Shown here: positions 17,034 through 26,800 of the stretch, one piece after another | Numbering within the stretch: position 1 is the stretch's first letter | How the letters are laid out: the number at the start of each line of letters is the position of its first letter | The notes under the pieces: generated by a model | The model's input: the letters and a program-made list of their open reading frames with translations, nothing else | What the model was told of the DNA's origin: nothing | Database searches by the model: none | Assembly (NCBI RefSeq): GCF_001512285.1 | Contig: NZ_LNUV01000003.1 | Coordinates: 940,686 to 1,004,685 of the forward strand | DNA: 64,000 nucleotides | Source of the DNA: Arthrobacter sp. EpRS71 | GTDB taxonomy: Bacteria; Actinomycetota; Actinomycetes; Actinomycetales; Micrococcaceae | Reading direction: 5' to 3' | Program-made: the position numbers and the translations under genes

Positions 17034-18755
17034 ATGAATACCCCAGAAAATCTTCCGCTCGACGAACTGTTCGTCATCGGCGTGGACTACGGCACGTTGT
17101 CCGGCCGCGCCGTCGTTGTGCGCGTATCCGACGGCGCCGAACTCGGCAGCGGCGTGTTCGAATACCCGCACGCTGTGGTGACAGACAAAGTCCCCGGCAG
17201 CAGCCAACGACTCCCGGCCGACTGGGCGCTCCAAGTCCCCAACGACTACCGCGACGTCCTGCGCAATGCTGTGCCGGCCGCCGTCGCTGACGCCGGTATC
17301 AACCCGGCCAATGTGGTGGGCATCGCCACCGACTTCACCGCGTGCACCATGGTTCCGACGACGGCGGACGGCACGCCGCTGAACGAACTGGAACGCTTCG
17401 CTGACCGGCCGCACGCTTTCGTGAAGCTCTGGCGTCACCACGCGGCCCAGCCGCAAGCTGACCGCATCAACCAACTCGCAGAAGAACGCGGCGAGTCCTG
17501 GCTCCCGCGCTACGGTGGACTGATTTCCTCTGAATGGGAGTTCGCCAAGGGCCTGCAGCTTCTCGAGGAAGACCCTGAAGTTTACGGCGCCATGGACCAC
17601 TGGGTTGAGGCAGCCGACTGGATCGTGTGGCAACTCTGCGGCAGTTACGTCCGCAATGCCTGCACCGCCGGATACAAGGGCATCTATCAGGACGGCAACT
17701 ACCCGTCCAAGGACTTCCTGGCTGCACTCAACCCCGACTTCAAGAACTTTGTGTCCGCAAAGCTTGAACACACCATCGGCCGCCTGGGAGATGCCGCGGG
17801 CTATCTGACCGAGGAAGCAGCAGCGTGGACCGGACTTCCGGCAGGGATCGCCGTGGCCGTGGGCAACGTGGACGCCCACGTCACCGCCCCGGCCGCGAAC
17901 GCCGTCCAGCCCGGACAGCTCGTCGCGATCATGGGAACGTCAACGTGCCACGTCATGAACGGCGACGTCCTGCGTGAAGTCCCGGGCATGTGCGGCGTGG
18001 TGGACGGCGGGATCGTGGACGGGCTGTGGGGTTACGAAGCCGGCCAGTCAGGAGTGGGCGACATCTTCGGCTGGTTCACCAAGAACGGCGTCCCACCCGA
18101 ATACCACCAAGCCGCCAAGGATAAGGGCCTGGGTATCCACGAATACCTCACCGAACTCGCGGAGCAGCAGGCCATCGGCGAGCACGGCCTCATCGCGTTG
18201 GACTGGCACTCGGGCAACCGCTCCGTGCTGGTGGACCACGAACTCTCCGGCACCGTGGTGGGCCAAACACTGGCCACCAAACCCGAGGACACCTACCGGG
18301 CATTGCTTGAAGCCACAGCGTTCGGCACCCGCACCATCGTGGATGCCTTCCGCGATTCCGGCGTCCCGGTCAAGGAATTCATCGTGGCCGGCGGGCTGCT
18401 GAAGAACAAGTTCCTGATGCAGGTGTACGCCGACATCACCGGCCTGCAGCTCTCCACCATCGGATCGGAGCAGGGCCCCGCACTGGGCTCGGCGATCCAT
18501 GCTGCAGTGGCTGGCGGGAAGTACAAGGACATCCGTGAAGCCGCCGCCGCCATGGCCTCGGCTCCGGGCGCTGTCTACACGCCGATCCCGGAAAACGTGG
18601 CCGCCTACGAGGTCCTCTTCCAGGAATACCGGACCTTGCACGACTACTTCGGCCGCGGCACCAACAACGTCATGCACCGGCTCAAGGCCATTCAGCGCGC
18701 CGCGATTCAGGGTTCACAGACCCAGGCCACCGTCCTGGAAGGAGCCTCCGCATGA
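17034..18755 (+). CDS. araB: L-ribulokinase
   Basis: The 573-residue FGGY-family kinase phosphorylates L-ribulose. Typical features are VIGVDYGTLSGRAVVV at the N terminus, GIATDFTACTMVPT, the AraB-specific VAVGNVDAHVTAPA, IMGTSTCHVMNG, and the C-terminal EFIVAGGLLKNKFLMQVYAD. Length matches AraB. It is the first gene of the arabinose operon, with a LacI-controlled promoter upstream and an ATGA overlap with araD. Confidence 0.96.
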   Translation: MNTPENLPLDELFVIGVDYGTLSGRAVVVRVSDGAELGSGVFEYPHAVVTDKVPGSSQRLPADWALQVPNDYRDVLRNAVPAAVADAGINPANVVGIATDFTACTMVPTTADGTPLNELERFADRPHAFVKLWRHHAAQPQADRINQLAEERGESWLPRYGGLISSEWEFAKGLQLLEEDPEVYGAMDHWVEAADWIVWQLCGSYVRNACTAGYKGIYQDGNYPSKDFLAALNPDFKNFVSAKLEHTIGRLGDAAGYLTEEAAAWTGLPAGIAVAVGNVDAHVTAPAANAVQPGQLVAIMGTSTCHVMNGDVLREVPGMCGVVDGGIVDGLWGYEAGQSGVGDIFGWFTKNGVPPEYHQAAKDKGLGIHEYLTELAEQQAIGEHGLIALDWHSGNRSVLVDHELSGTVVGQTLATKPEDTYRALLEATAFGTRTIVDAFRDSGVPVKEFIVAGGLLKNKFLMQVYADITGLQLSTIGSEQGPALGSAIHAAVAGGKYKDIREAAAAMASAPGAVYTPIPENVAAYEVLFQEYRTLHDYFGRGTNNVMHRLKAIQRAAIQGSQTQATVLEGASA

Positions 18756-19459
18756 GCGCCCTGCTGGAAACCATCGCCCGGGTCCGCAAGGAAGTCTGCG
18801 AACTCCACGCCGAGCTGACCCGCTACGAGCTGGTGGTCTGGACAGCCGGCAACGTCTCGGGCCGAATCCCTGGGCACGATCTCATGGTCATCAAGCCGTC
18901 CGGCGTTTCCTACGACGAGCTCACACCGGAGCTCATGGTGGTCACCGATCTTTATGGCACACCTGTGCGGGGAATGAACACCGGCAGCGCGGGAACCGTG
19001 GATTGGGGCAACCCGGATCTCTCCCCGTCCTCTGATACCGCCGCACATGCCTACGTGTACCGGCACATGCCAGAGGTAGGCGGAGTGGTGCACACGCACT
19101 CCACCTACGCCACGGCCTGGGCCGCGCGCGGTGAGGAAATCCCCTGCGTACTGACCATGATGGGCGACGAATTCGGCGGATCCATTCCCGTGGGACCGTT
19201 CGCGCTCATAGGCGACGATTCCATCGGCCAGGGCATTGTGGAGACGCTCAAGAACTCCAACTCCCCCGCAGTGCTCATGCAAAACCATGGGCCTTTCACC
19301 ATCGGCAAGGACGCCCGCAGCGCAGTCAAAGCCGCCGTGATGTGCGAGGAAGTGGCCCGGACGGTCCACATCTCCCGCCAGCTCGGCGATCCGCTGCCCA
19401 TCGACCCTGCCAAGATCGAGTCGCTCTACGACCGATACCAGAACGTCTACGGCCGCTAA
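18752..19459 (+). CDS. araD: L-ribulose-5-phosphate 4-epimerase
   Basis: The 235-residue class II aldolase-fold enzyme converts L-ribulose-5-phosphate to D-xylulose-5-phosphate. [19 protein letters not shown] binds phosphate, and [17 protein letters not shown] carries the zinc histidines. Asp and Tyr residues in [11 protein letters not shown] near the C terminus match the family. It starts within the araB stop (ATGA at 18752-18755), so translation is coupled; araA follows 59 bases later. Confidence 0.95.
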   Translation: MSALLETIARVRKEVCELHAELTRYELVVWTAGNVSGRIPGHDLMVIKPSGVSYDELTPELMVVTDLYGTPVRGMNTGSAGTVDWGNPDLSPSSDTAAHAYVYRHMPEVGGVVHTHSTYATAWAARGEEIPCVLTMMGDEFGGSIPVGPFALIGDDSIGQGIVETLKNSNSPAVLMQNHGPFTIGKDARSAVKAAVMCEEVARTVHISRQLGDPLPIDPAKIESLYDRYQNVYGR

Positions 19460-19518
19460 TCCGCCTCAGCCGGCAGCCGCCAGCACCCATACCCGGACCA
19501 CACCCAGGAGCCACGAAA

Positions 19519-21054
19519 ATGCCCAGCGCCACCACATCATCCGCCAACAACACGTCCCTCAAACAGTTCGAGGTCTGGTTCCTCACCGGCAGCCAGCACC
19601 TGTATGGCGAGGACGTCCTCAAGCAGGTCGCAGCGCAGTCGCAGGAGATTGCCAACGCCCTGAACGCCAACAGCGACGTGCCGGTGAAGCTCGTGTGGAA
19701 GCCGGTCCTCACCGATTCTGATGCCATCCGCCGCACCGCACTGGAAGCCAATGCGGATGACGCAGTGATCGGCGTGACCGCATGGATGCACACGTTCAGC
19801 CCCGCAAAGATGTGGATCCAGGGCTTGGACCTGCTCCGCAAGCCACTACTGCACCTGCACACCCAAGCCAACCGGGACCTTCCTTGGGCTGACATCGACT
19901 TCGACTTCATGAACCTCAACCAGGCCGCCCACGGTGACCGTGAATTCGGTTACATCCAGTCGCGCCTCGGCGTGCCGCGGAAGACCGTCGTCGGGCACGT
20001 CAGTAATCCAGAGGTCGCCCGCCAAGTGGGCGCATGGCAGCGTGCCTCGGCCGGATGGGCCGCCGTCCGTACGCTGAAACTGACCCGCTTTGGCGACAAC
20101 ATGCGCAACGTCGCCGTCACCGAAGGCGACAAGACCGAAGCCGAGCTGCGCTTCGGCGTCTCGGTAAACACGTGGTCCGTCAACGAGCTCGCCGAAGCGG
20201 TCCACGGTGCCAACGAGTCCGACGTCGACGCCTTGGTTGCCGAGTACGAGCACCTTTACGAAGTGGCTGACGAGCTGAAGGCCGGCGGAACCCGCCACGA
20301 GTCGCTGCGGTACAGCGCCAAGATCGAGCTGGGGCTCCGCAGCTTCCTGGAGGCTAACGGTTCCGCGGCCTTCACCACGTCCTTCGAGGATCTTGGCGAA
20401 CTACGCCAACTCCCTGGCATGGCAGTCCAGCGCCTCATGGCTGACGGTTACGGCTTTGGCGCGGAGGGCGACTGGAAGACCGCCATCCTGGTTCGCGCGG
20501 CGAAAGTCATGGGCGGGGATCTGCCCGGCGGTGCCTCGCTGATGGAGGACTACACCTATCATTTGGAGCCAGGCAGCGAGAAAATCCTGGGTGCCCACAT
20601 GTTGGAGGTCTGCCCATCACTGACCGCCAAGAAACCGCGCGTCGAGATCCACCCGCTGGGAATCGGCGGCAAGGAAGACCCCGTCCGCATGGTGTTCGAT
20701 ACCGACGCCGGGCCGGGAATCGTCGTCGCACTGTCCGATATGCGCGACCGGTTCCGCTTGGTGGCGAACGTGGTGGACGTCGTCGACCTCGACCAGCCGC
20801 TGCCCAACTTGCCCGTAGCCCGCGCGCTCTGGGAACCGAAGCCCAACTTCGCCACCTCCGCCGCCGCGTGGCTCACTGCCGGCGCCGCGCACCACACGGT
20901 ATTGTCCACGCAGGTGGGTCTGGAGGTGTTCGAGGACTTCGCCGAAATCGCCAAGACCGAACTTCTCACCATCGACGAGGACACCACCATCAAACAGTTC
21001 AAGAAGGAACTCAACTGGAACGCCGCGTACTACAAGCTGGCCGGCGGCCTGTGA
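19519..21054 (+). CDS. araA: L-arabinose isomerase
   Basis: The 511-residue isomerase converts L-arabinose to L-ribulose. The family opening [18 protein letters not shown] is followed by [15 protein letters not shown], the motif [10 protein letters not shown] and the metal-site regions of the C-terminal half ([26 protein letters not shown]). I start at ATG 19519 with AGGAG eight bases upstream; the open frame extends back over araD to 19342 but is not coding there. The end overlaps the mutarotase gene (GTGA). Confidence 0.96.
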   Translation: MPSATTSSANNTSLKQFEVWFLTGSQHLYGEDVLKQVAAQSQEIANALNANSDVPVKLVWKPVLTDSDAIRRTALEANADDAVIGVTAWMHTFSPAKMWIQGLDLLRKPLLHLHTQANRDLPWADIDFDFMNLNQAAHGDREFGYIQSRLGVPRKTVVGHVSNPEVARQVGAWQRASAGWAAVRTLKLTRFGDNMRNVAVTEGDKTEAELRFGVSVNTWSVNELAEAVHGANESDVDALVAEYEHLYEVADELKAGGTRHESLRYSAKIELGLRSFLEANGSAAFTTSFEDLGELRQLPGMAVQRLMADGYGFGAEGDWKTAILVRAAKVMGGDLPGGASLMEDYTYHLEPGSEKILGAHMLEVCPSLTAKKPRVEIHPLGIGGKEDPVRMVFDTDAGPGIVVALSDMRDRFRLVANVVDVVDLDQPLPNLPVARALWEPKPNFATSAAAWLTAGAAHHTVLSTQVGLEVFEDFAEIAKTELLTIDEDTTIKQFKKELNWNAAYYKLAGGL

Positions 21055-21947
21055 GCACCGAATTCACGCTGGGCGCGGGCGGTTACACAGCAGTTGTGAC
21101 CATCCGCGCTGCCGCGCTGCGCGTTCTGCAGTTTGAGGGCAGGGACCTCATCGTCCCGTTTCCGGAGGGCGGTCCGATCCCGGATTACCGCGGCATCATT
21201 GCTGCTCCGTGGCCCAACAGGATCGCGGACGGCAAATACACGTTCGACGGCGTCGATCACCAGTTGCCTGTCAACGAACCTGAGCGGGGCACTGCCCTGC
21301 ACGGGCTCGCCTTCCCGCTCGATTGGACTCCGAAGGAGTCCGACGCCGGTTCGCTCACCCTCACCTGCACCGTGGGGCCCACGGCGGGTTACCCGTTCGT
21401 GCTGGAGCTTTCGGCCCGGTTTGTGCTGGACCACGCCGGGCTTCACACGTCGGTCACGGCCCGGAACGCCGGCAGCATCGCGGCGCCTTATGGCGTCTGT
21501 CCGCACCCGTATCTCGTGGCCGGGTCCTCGCCCTTGGACGAGTGGATCCTCGAGTTCGCCGCTGACTCGTTCCTTGAGGTCACGCCCGACAGATTGCTGC
21601 CCGTTGGTGTTGCGGGCGTGGACGGGCACGCCTACGACTTCCGTACCCCGCGCGCCATCGGCAGCACCGAGATCGACCACGCCTTCACAGGAATAACGTT
21701 CGACGACGGGCTGGCGCGGCTTTCCGTGCGGGACCCGGCGGGCACCGGCGTCGGAATGTCCTGGGACGAAAGCTGCCAGTGGCTGCAAATCCATACGGCT
21801 GACAAGCCGGCACCGATTCCGGGCAGGATCGGCCTCGCCGTGGAGCCCATGACCTGCCCGCCGGATGCCTTCAACAGCGGAACAGACCTGATCCGCCTGG
21901 AACCCGCGGCCGAGCACACGGCCTCGTGGAGCATCTACGCGCTGTAA
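21051..21947 (+). CDS. Aldose 1-epimerase (mutarotase) family protein
   Basis: The 298-residue galactose-mutarotase-like beta-sandwich protein has [20 protein letters not shown], the conserved ALHGLAF histidine region and a [13 protein letters not shown] segment, followed by [15 protein letters not shown] and [13 protein letters not shown] with the probable catalytic Glu. It starts at GTG 21051, overlapping the araA stop, so it is the last gene of the arabinose operon. Its job is probably to interconvert arabinose anomers for AraA. A palindromic repeat begins three bases after its stop. Confidence 0.88.
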   Translation: MSTEFTLGAGGYTAVVTIRAAALRVLQFEGRDLIVPFPEGGPIPDYRGIIAAPWPNRIADGKYTFDGVDHQLPVNEPERGTALHGLAFPLDWTPKESDAGSLTLTCTVGPTAGYPFVLELSARFVLDHAGLHTSVTARNAGSIAAPYGVCPHPYLVAGSSPLDEWILEFAADSFLEVTPDRLLPVGVAGVDGHAYDFRTPRAIGSTEIDHAFTGITFDDGLARLSVRDPAGTGVGMSWDESCQWLQIHTADKPAPIPGRIGLAVEPMTCPPDAFNSGTDLIRLEPAAEHTASWSIYAL

Positions 21948-21950
21948 TTG

Positions 21951-22018
21951 ACCCAAGTAGGTAGCAGATCAGGCCGTTCTGAACGCTGAGAACGGCCTGA
22001 TCTGCTACCTACTTGGGT
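21951..22018. repeat. Dispersed palindromic repeat, copy 2 (perfect)
   Basis: Two 30-bp arms (21951-21980 and 21989-22018) are perfectly complementary around an 8-nt loop. The element lies between the convergent mutarotase gene and LacI gene and could terminate both. It is the best-preserved copy of the family. Confidence 0.9.
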
Positions 22019-22033
22019 GCGCCGCGGCCGAGT

Positions 22034-23044
22034 CTAAGCGCCGGCAGTGCTTTGGCGGACCACAAGCTCGGGGGTGAACACGACGGACCGGTGCTTGGTT
22101 CCGCCGCTCTCCTGTTCTTCCGCGAGCAGCTCGATCGCGGTCCGGCCCAGCGCCTCAGTGGGCTGGCGGATGGAAGACAACGGGACCACTGCGGAAATGG
22201 CGAAATCGATGTCGTCATAGCCAATGAGCGCGATGTCCTCCGGAATCCGGACGGTCCGCAGCATGGTCAGCGATTGCATGACGCCGAGCGCCAGAAGGTC
22301 GTTGGAGCAGAAAACGGCTTCGGGACGCTTTTCCGGCGAGCGTTCCACCAGCTTGTTGCCCACCTGTCGTCCGGCGAGGACTGTCTGCCCGGCGGAGTCG
22401 AGCACCTCAATGCTGGCACCGGTCACCTCGCCCACGGCGCGCTGCGCGCCCTTGAGTCGGCTGGCTACCTGTCGGATGGTGGGGGTGCCAACAAAGGCCA
22501 GACGACGGCGGCCCGTGTCCAGCAGGTGCTTGGCGGCCAGATACCCACCTTCCTGGTCGTCCACGGAGACTGAGCTGCAGCGATCGGTGTCGGCGAGTTC
22601 GTCCACCAGAACCGTGGGAACGCCACGTTCGCGGAGCGTATCAATGCGCCCTGAAACGTCACCCACTGGAGAAATCAAGAGACCCTGTACGCGCTGCTCT
22701 TGGAAAAGGTCCATGTAGTGGGCTTCGCGGGAGGAGTCCTGACCGCTGTCCCCCACCAGCACTACGCTGCCCAAGGCCGCCGCCGCATCTTCCGCCGCGC
22801 GGGCTACGGAGGAGAAGAAGGGGTTTCCAACGTCCAACACGATCAGGCCAATGGTGCGGCTTTGGCCGGCGCGGAGCTGACGGGCGGCGTCGTTGCGGAC
22901 GAAGCCGAGCTCAGCAATGGATTTGAGGACGCGTTCCTTGGTCCTCTGCGAAACCCTGTCCGGATAGTTCAGCACATTGGAAACAGTTCCCACTGCTACC
23001 TGGGCGTGAGTGGCAACGTCTTTGATGCTGGCTGTCTGGGACAT
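22034..23044 (-). CDS. LacI-family repressor of the rhamnose operon
   Basis: The 336-residue repressor begins MSQTASIKDVATHAQVAVGT, with the rest of the helix-turn-helix (VSNVLNYPDRVSQRTKERV) directly after. The sensing domain opens with IGLIVLDVGNPFFSSVARA. ATG 23044 is chosen over the longer frame to 23095 because the helix-turn-helix begins directly after it and purine-rich GGAGATCGGAAAG lies upstream. It is divergent from rhaM; an inverted repeat TTTGAATCGT-N10-ACGATTCAAA lies between. Rhamnose control is inferred from this position. Confidence 0.88.
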   Translation of the reverse strand: MSQTASIKDVATHAQVAVGTVSNVLNYPDRVSQRTKERVLKSIAELGFVRNDAARQLRAGQSRTIGLIVLDVGNPFFSSVARAAEDAAAALGSVVLVGDSGQDSSREAHYMDLFQEQRVQGLLISPVGDVSGRIDTLRERGVPTVLVDELADTDRCSSVSVDDQEGGYLAAKHLLDTGRRRLAFVGTPTIRQVASRLKGAQRAVGEVTGASIEVLDSAGQTVLAGRQVGNKLVERSPEKRPEAVFCSNDLLALGVMQSLTMLRTVRIPEDIALIGYDDIDFAISAVVPLSSIRQPTEALGRTAIELLAEEQESGGTKHRSVVFTPELVVRQSTAGA

Positions 23045-23115
23045 GCTTTCCGATCTCCGCTGGCTGACGTCAATGTGTTGGAAACGCCTTGACACCCTCC
23101 CGTTTACGAGGGTAA

Positions 23116-23145
23116 TTTGAATCGTAACAAATGAAACGATTCAAA
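23116..23145. promoter_or_regulatory. Rhamnose operon operator region
   Basis: A perfect 10-bp inverted repeat (TTTGAATCGT at 23116-23125, ACGATTCAAA at 23136-23145) has a 10-nt spacer. Each half contains a CG-centred LacI-like half-palindrome (for example TGAAACGATTCA). It lies between the LacI repressor and rhaM. Confidence 0.7.
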
Positions 23146-23170
23146 GACGAGTAACCCTGGAGATCCGCAC

Positions 23171-23575
23171 ATGAGGGTTTGTTTCCGCTCTTCAGTCCAG
23201 CCTGAACTGATGGCCGAGTACAAGCAGCGCCACGCCGCCGTATGGCCGGAGATGCTGTCCGCACTGAAAAACGCAGGGTGGAACAACTACTCCCTGTTCC
23301 TCGCTCCCGATGGCCAGCTGATCGGCTACCTGGAATGCGAAGACTACGCAGAAGCGCAGGCCCGCATGGCAATCACGGAGGTTAACGCCCGCTGGCAGGC
23401 CGAGATGGCAACCTTGTTCGCCAACAATGACCTCCCTCCAGACCAGGGCTTCGAAATCGTCGAGGAAGTTTTCAACCTTGAGGATCAGCTCGCCGGAGCA
23501 GGCGTCACAGATGCCGCCAGCCCCACACACATCAACAAGCACGCCGCCCACGAATACCAAAAGGAACAAGCATGA
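23171..23575 (+). CDS. rhaM: L-rhamnose mutarotase
   Basis: The 134-residue dimeric ferredoxin-like protein has the mutarotase core RHAAVWPEMLSALKNAGWNN with its active-site His, followed by a Tyr-containing YSLFLAPDG and RWQAEMATLF. About 25-30 C-terminal residues extend past the usual family length and are rich in Ala, His and Thr. ATG 23171 follows GGAGATCCGCAC. The stop overlaps the rhaI start (ATGA). It interconverts rhamnose anomers before isomerisation. Confidence 0.92.
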   Translation: MRVCFRSSVQPELMAEYKQRHAAVWPEMLSALKNAGWNNYSLFLAPDGQLIGYLECEDYAEAQARMAITEVNARWQAEMATLFANNDLPPDQGFEIVEEVFNLEDQLAGAGVTDAASPTHINKHAAHEYQKEQA

Positions 23576-24738
23576 ACACCACAGAATCGGCCCTGGGCCG
23601 TCTAGGGGAACTGGCCATTGAAGTGCCGTCCTGGGCCTACGGAAATTCCGGGACCCGGTTCAAGGTCTTCGGCACCCCGGGTACTCCGCGCACCGTTCAG
23701 GAAAAGATCGCCGACGCCGCCAAGGTTCACGAACTCACGGGGCTCGCTCCTACTGTGGCGCTGCACATTCCCTGGGACAAGGTTGATGACTACGCCGCGC
23801 TCCGCGAATACGCTGCAGGGTTGGGCGTGGGGCTGGGCACCATCAACTCCAACACCTTCCAGGATGACGAGTACAAGTTCGGTTCCCTCACCTCGTCCAA
23901 CCAGTCAGTGCGTCGCCGGGCCATCGATCACCACCTGGAGTGCATCGAGATCATGCACGCCACCGGGTCCAAGGACCTTAAGATCTGGCTTGCTGACGGC
24001 ACCAACTACCCCGGCCAGGATGACATCCGCGGCCGCCAGGACCGCCTTGCCGAGTCCCTCCAGGAGATCTACGCGGGCCTCGGTGACGAGCAGCGCCTGG
24101 TCTTGGAGTACAAGTTCTTCGAGCCCGCTTTCTATCACACCGATGTTCCAGACTGGGGAACCTCCTACGCGCAGACCCTTGCACTCGGCGAGAAGGCCTT
24201 CGTCTGCCTGGACACCGGCCACCACGCTCCGGGTACCAACATCGAGTTCATCGTGATGCAGCTCCTGCGACTGGGCAAGCTGGGCTCGTTCGACTTCAAC
24301 TCCCGCTTCTACGCCGATGATGACCTGATTGTTGGCGCAGCTGATCCGTTCCAGCTGTTCCGCATCATGCACGAGGTCATCCGCGGTGGCGGCTTCGGCA
24401 AGGACTCCGGTGTCGCGCTGATGTTGGACCAGTGCCACAACCTCGAAGAGAAGATCCCGGGCCAGATCCGCTCGGTCCTCAACGTCCAGGAAATGACCGC
24501 CCGCGCCCTGCTGGTGGACACCGCAGCACTCTCCGAAGCACAGCGTGCCGGGGATGTCCTGGCCGCCAACGGCATCTTCAACGATGCCTTCTACACCGAT
24601 GTCCGCCCGGTCCTGGCTGAGTGGCGCGAATCCCGCGGCCTGCCCGCCGACCCGATGGCCGCGTACAAAGCCAGCGGATACCAGAAGAAGATCAACGAGG
24701 ACCGCGCAGGCGGCCAGCAAGCCGGATGGGGCGCATAA
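23572..24738 (+). CDS. rhaI: L-rhamnose isomerase (RhaI-type)
   Basis: The 388-residue TIM-barrel isomerase of the Pseudomonas-type RhaI group converts L-rhamnose to L-rhamnulose. The sequence shows KIWLADGTNYPGQDDIRGRQ, a metal-ligand Glu in LVLEYKFFEPAFYHTDVPDW, VCLDTGHHAPGTNIEF (Asp, His) and SFDFNSRFYADDDL. It starts inside the rhaM stop. Its stop is 9 bases before the first possible start of the next gene. Confidence 0.92.
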   Translation: MNTTESALGRLGELAIEVPSWAYGNSGTRFKVFGTPGTPRTVQEKIADAAKVHELTGLAPTVALHIPWDKVDDYAALREYAAGLGVGLGTINSNTFQDDEYKFGSLTSSNQSVRRRAIDHHLECIEIMHATGSKDLKIWLADGTNYPGQDDIRGRQDRLAESLQEIYAGLGDEQRLVLEYKFFEPAFYHTDVPDWGTSYAQTLALGEKAFVCLDTGHHAPGTNIEFIVMQLLRLGKLGSFDFNSRFYADDDLIVGAADPFQLFRIMHEVIRGGGFGKDSGVALMLDQCHNLEEKIPGQIRSVLNVQEMTARALLVDTAALSEAQRAGDVLAANGIFNDAFYTDVRPVLAEWRESRGLPADPMAAYKASGYQKKINEDRAGGQQAGWGA

Positions 24739-24749
24739 AAGGCATGAAC

Positions 24750-26792
24750 ATGCAGAACACAGCCAAGATTGTTGAAGACCTGATTTCCCGTTCCAACCGC
24801 CTCGGTGCGGACAAGCGGAACACCAACTTCGCCGGCGGCAACACCTCCGCCAAGGGCACCGAGAAGGATCCTGTCACTGGCCAGGACGTTGAGCTCCTGT
24901 GGGTCAAGGGCTCCGGCGGAGACCTCGGCACGCTGAAGGCTGAGAACCTGGCTGTCCTCCGGCTGGACCGCTTGCAGGCGCTCAAGTCCGTTTACCCCGG
25001 CGTCGAGCGTGAAGACGACATGGTGGCCGCGTTCGATTACTGCCTGCACGGAAAGGGCGGCGCTGCGCCGTCCATCGATACCGCCATGCACGGGCTCGTG
25101 GACGCTGCGCACGTTGACCACCTGCACCCTGACTCGGGGATTGCCATCGCGACGGCGGTGGACGGCGAAGCCCTGACCTCAAAGGTCTTCGGCGACAAAG
25201 TGGTGTGGGTTCCCTGGCGCCGCCCCGGATTCCAGCTCGGCCTGGACATCGCGGCGATCAAGGAAGCCAACCCGCAGGCCATCGGCACCATCCTGGGCGG
25301 CCACGGCATCACCGCCTGGGGCGCCACCAGTGAAGAAGCAGAGGCCAACTCGCTCTGGATCATTGACCAGGCCGAGAACTACATCAAGGACAACGGCAAG
25401 ACCGAACCCTTCGGCGCCAAGCTCCCTGGCTACGGCGCCCTGCCGGAAACGGAAAGAAAAGCCAAGGCAGCCGCCCTCGCACCCGTGATCCGCGGCCTGG
25501 CTTCCACGGACAAACCGCAGCTGGGGCACTTCAGTGACGACGCCGTCGTGCTTGAATTCCTTGAGTCCGCAGAGCACCCGCGCCTCGGCGCGCTGGGCAC
25601 CTCCTGCCCGGACCACTTCCTGCGCACCAAGGTCAAGCCGCTGGTCCTGGACCTGCCGGCCGACGCCACCATCGAGGAGTCAACCAACCGCCTGAAGGAG
25701 CTGCACGCCGCGTACCGCGAGGACTACCAGGCGTACTACGACCGACACGCAGACGCTGATTCGCCCGCGCTACGTGGCGCTGACCCGGCCATCGTGCTGA
25801 TCCCCGGCGTGGGCATGTACTCCTTCGGCAAGGACAAGCAGACCGCCCGCGTGGCCGGCGAGTTCTACATCAACGCCATCAACGTGATGCGCGGCGCCGA
25901 GGCCATCTCCACCTACGCCCCCATCGAGGAATCCGAGAAATTCCGCATCGAGTACTGGGCGCTGGAAGAAGCCAAGCTCGCCCGCATGCCCAAGCCCAAG
26001 TCCCACGCCACCCGCATCGCACTGGTGACCGGCGCGGCGTCGGGCATCGGCAAGGCGATCGCCACCCGGTTGGCGTCCGACGGCGCGTGCGTAGTGATTG
26101 CCGACCTCAACCTTGAGAATGCGCAAAAGGTCGCCGAGGAACTGGGCGGTTCCGACGTCGCCATCGGCGTCCAGGCCGATGTCACCGATGAAGCCCAGAT
26201 CGCTGCTGCCATCCAGGAAGCCGTGCTCGCGTTCGGCGGCCTGGATCTGGTGGTCAACAACGCCGGCCTGTCCATTTCCAAGCCGCTGCTGGAAACCACG
26301 GAGAAGGACTGGGACCTGCAGCACAACGTCATGGCCAAGGGCTCGTTCCTGGTGTCCAAGGCCGCGGCCAAGGTGATGATCGATCAGGGCCTGGGTGGGG
26401 ACATCATCTACATCTCCTCCAAGAACTCCGTGTTCGCCGGACCCAACAACATCGCCTACTCCGCCACCAAGGCTGACCAGGCGCACCAGGTCCGCCTGCT
26501 CGCTGCTGAATTGGGCGAGTATGGTGTCCGCGTCAACGGCATCAACCCCGACGGCGTGGTCCGCGGCTCCGGCATCTTCGCCGGCGGCTGGGGCGCCAAG
26601 CGCGCCGCTGTATATGGCGTGGACGAGCAGGAACTGGGTAAGTACTACGCCCAGCGCACGCTCCTCAAGCGCGAAGTCCTCCCGGAACACGTGGCCAACG
26701 CCGCGTCCGTGCTCACCAGCAACGAGCTCTCCCACACCACCGGCCTCCACATCCCCGTGGACGCCGGCGTGGCAGCAGCCTTCCTCCGCTAG
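24750..26792 (+). CDS. Bifunctional rhamnulose-1-phosphate aldolase / short-chain (lactaldehyde) dehydrogenase
   Basis: The 680-residue fusion has a class II aldolase domain (about residues 1-410; NTNFAGGNTSAKGTEKDP and HVDHLHPDS with zinc histidines) joined to a short-chain dehydrogenase (from about 420; TGAASGIG at 427-434, VVNNAGLSIS, active-site YSATK at about 570). The aldolase yields dihydroxyacetone phosphate and L-lactaldehyde, and the fused dehydrogenase oxidises the lactaldehyde. ATG 24750 has AAAAGG at a better distance than ATG 24744. Confidence 0.92.
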   Translation: MQNTAKIVEDLISRSNRLGADKRNTNFAGGNTSAKGTEKDPVTGQDVELLWVKGSGGDLGTLKAENLAVLRLDRLQALKSVYPGVEREDDMVAAFDYCLHGKGGAAPSIDTAMHGLVDAAHVDHLHPDSGIAIATAVDGEALTSKVFGDKVVWVPWRRPGFQLGLDIAAIKEANPQAIGTILGGHGITAWGATSEEAEANSLWIIDQAENYIKDNGKTEPFGAKLPGYGALPETERKAKAAALAPVIRGLASTDKPQLGHFSDDAVVLEFLESAEHPRLGALGTSCPDHFLRTKVKPLVLDLPADATIEESTNRLKELHAAYREDYQAYYDRHADADSPALRGADPAIVLIPGVGMYSFGKDKQTARVAGEFYINAINVMRGAEAISTYAPIEESEKFRIEYWALEEAKLARMPKPKSHATRIALVTGAASGIGKAIATRLASDGACVVIADLNLENAQKVAEELGGSDVAIGVQADVTDEAQIAAAIQEAVLAFGGLDLVVNNAGLSISKPLLETTEKDWDLQHNVMAKGSFLVSKAAAKVMIDQGLGGDIIYISSKNSVFAGPNNIAYSATKADQAHQVRLLAAELGEYGVRVNGINPDGVVRGSGIFAGGWGAKRAAVYGVDEQELGKYYAQRTLLKREVLPEHVANAASVLTSNELSHTTGLHIPVDAGVAAAFLR

Positions 26793-26800
26793 GACCGACA

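Noticed and set aside
24621..24749. Upstream extension of the aldolase-dehydrogenase fusion to 24621
   Set aside because: It lies within rhaI in another frame and gives an Arg/Pro-rich shadow; ATG 24750 has a well-placed AAAAGG.
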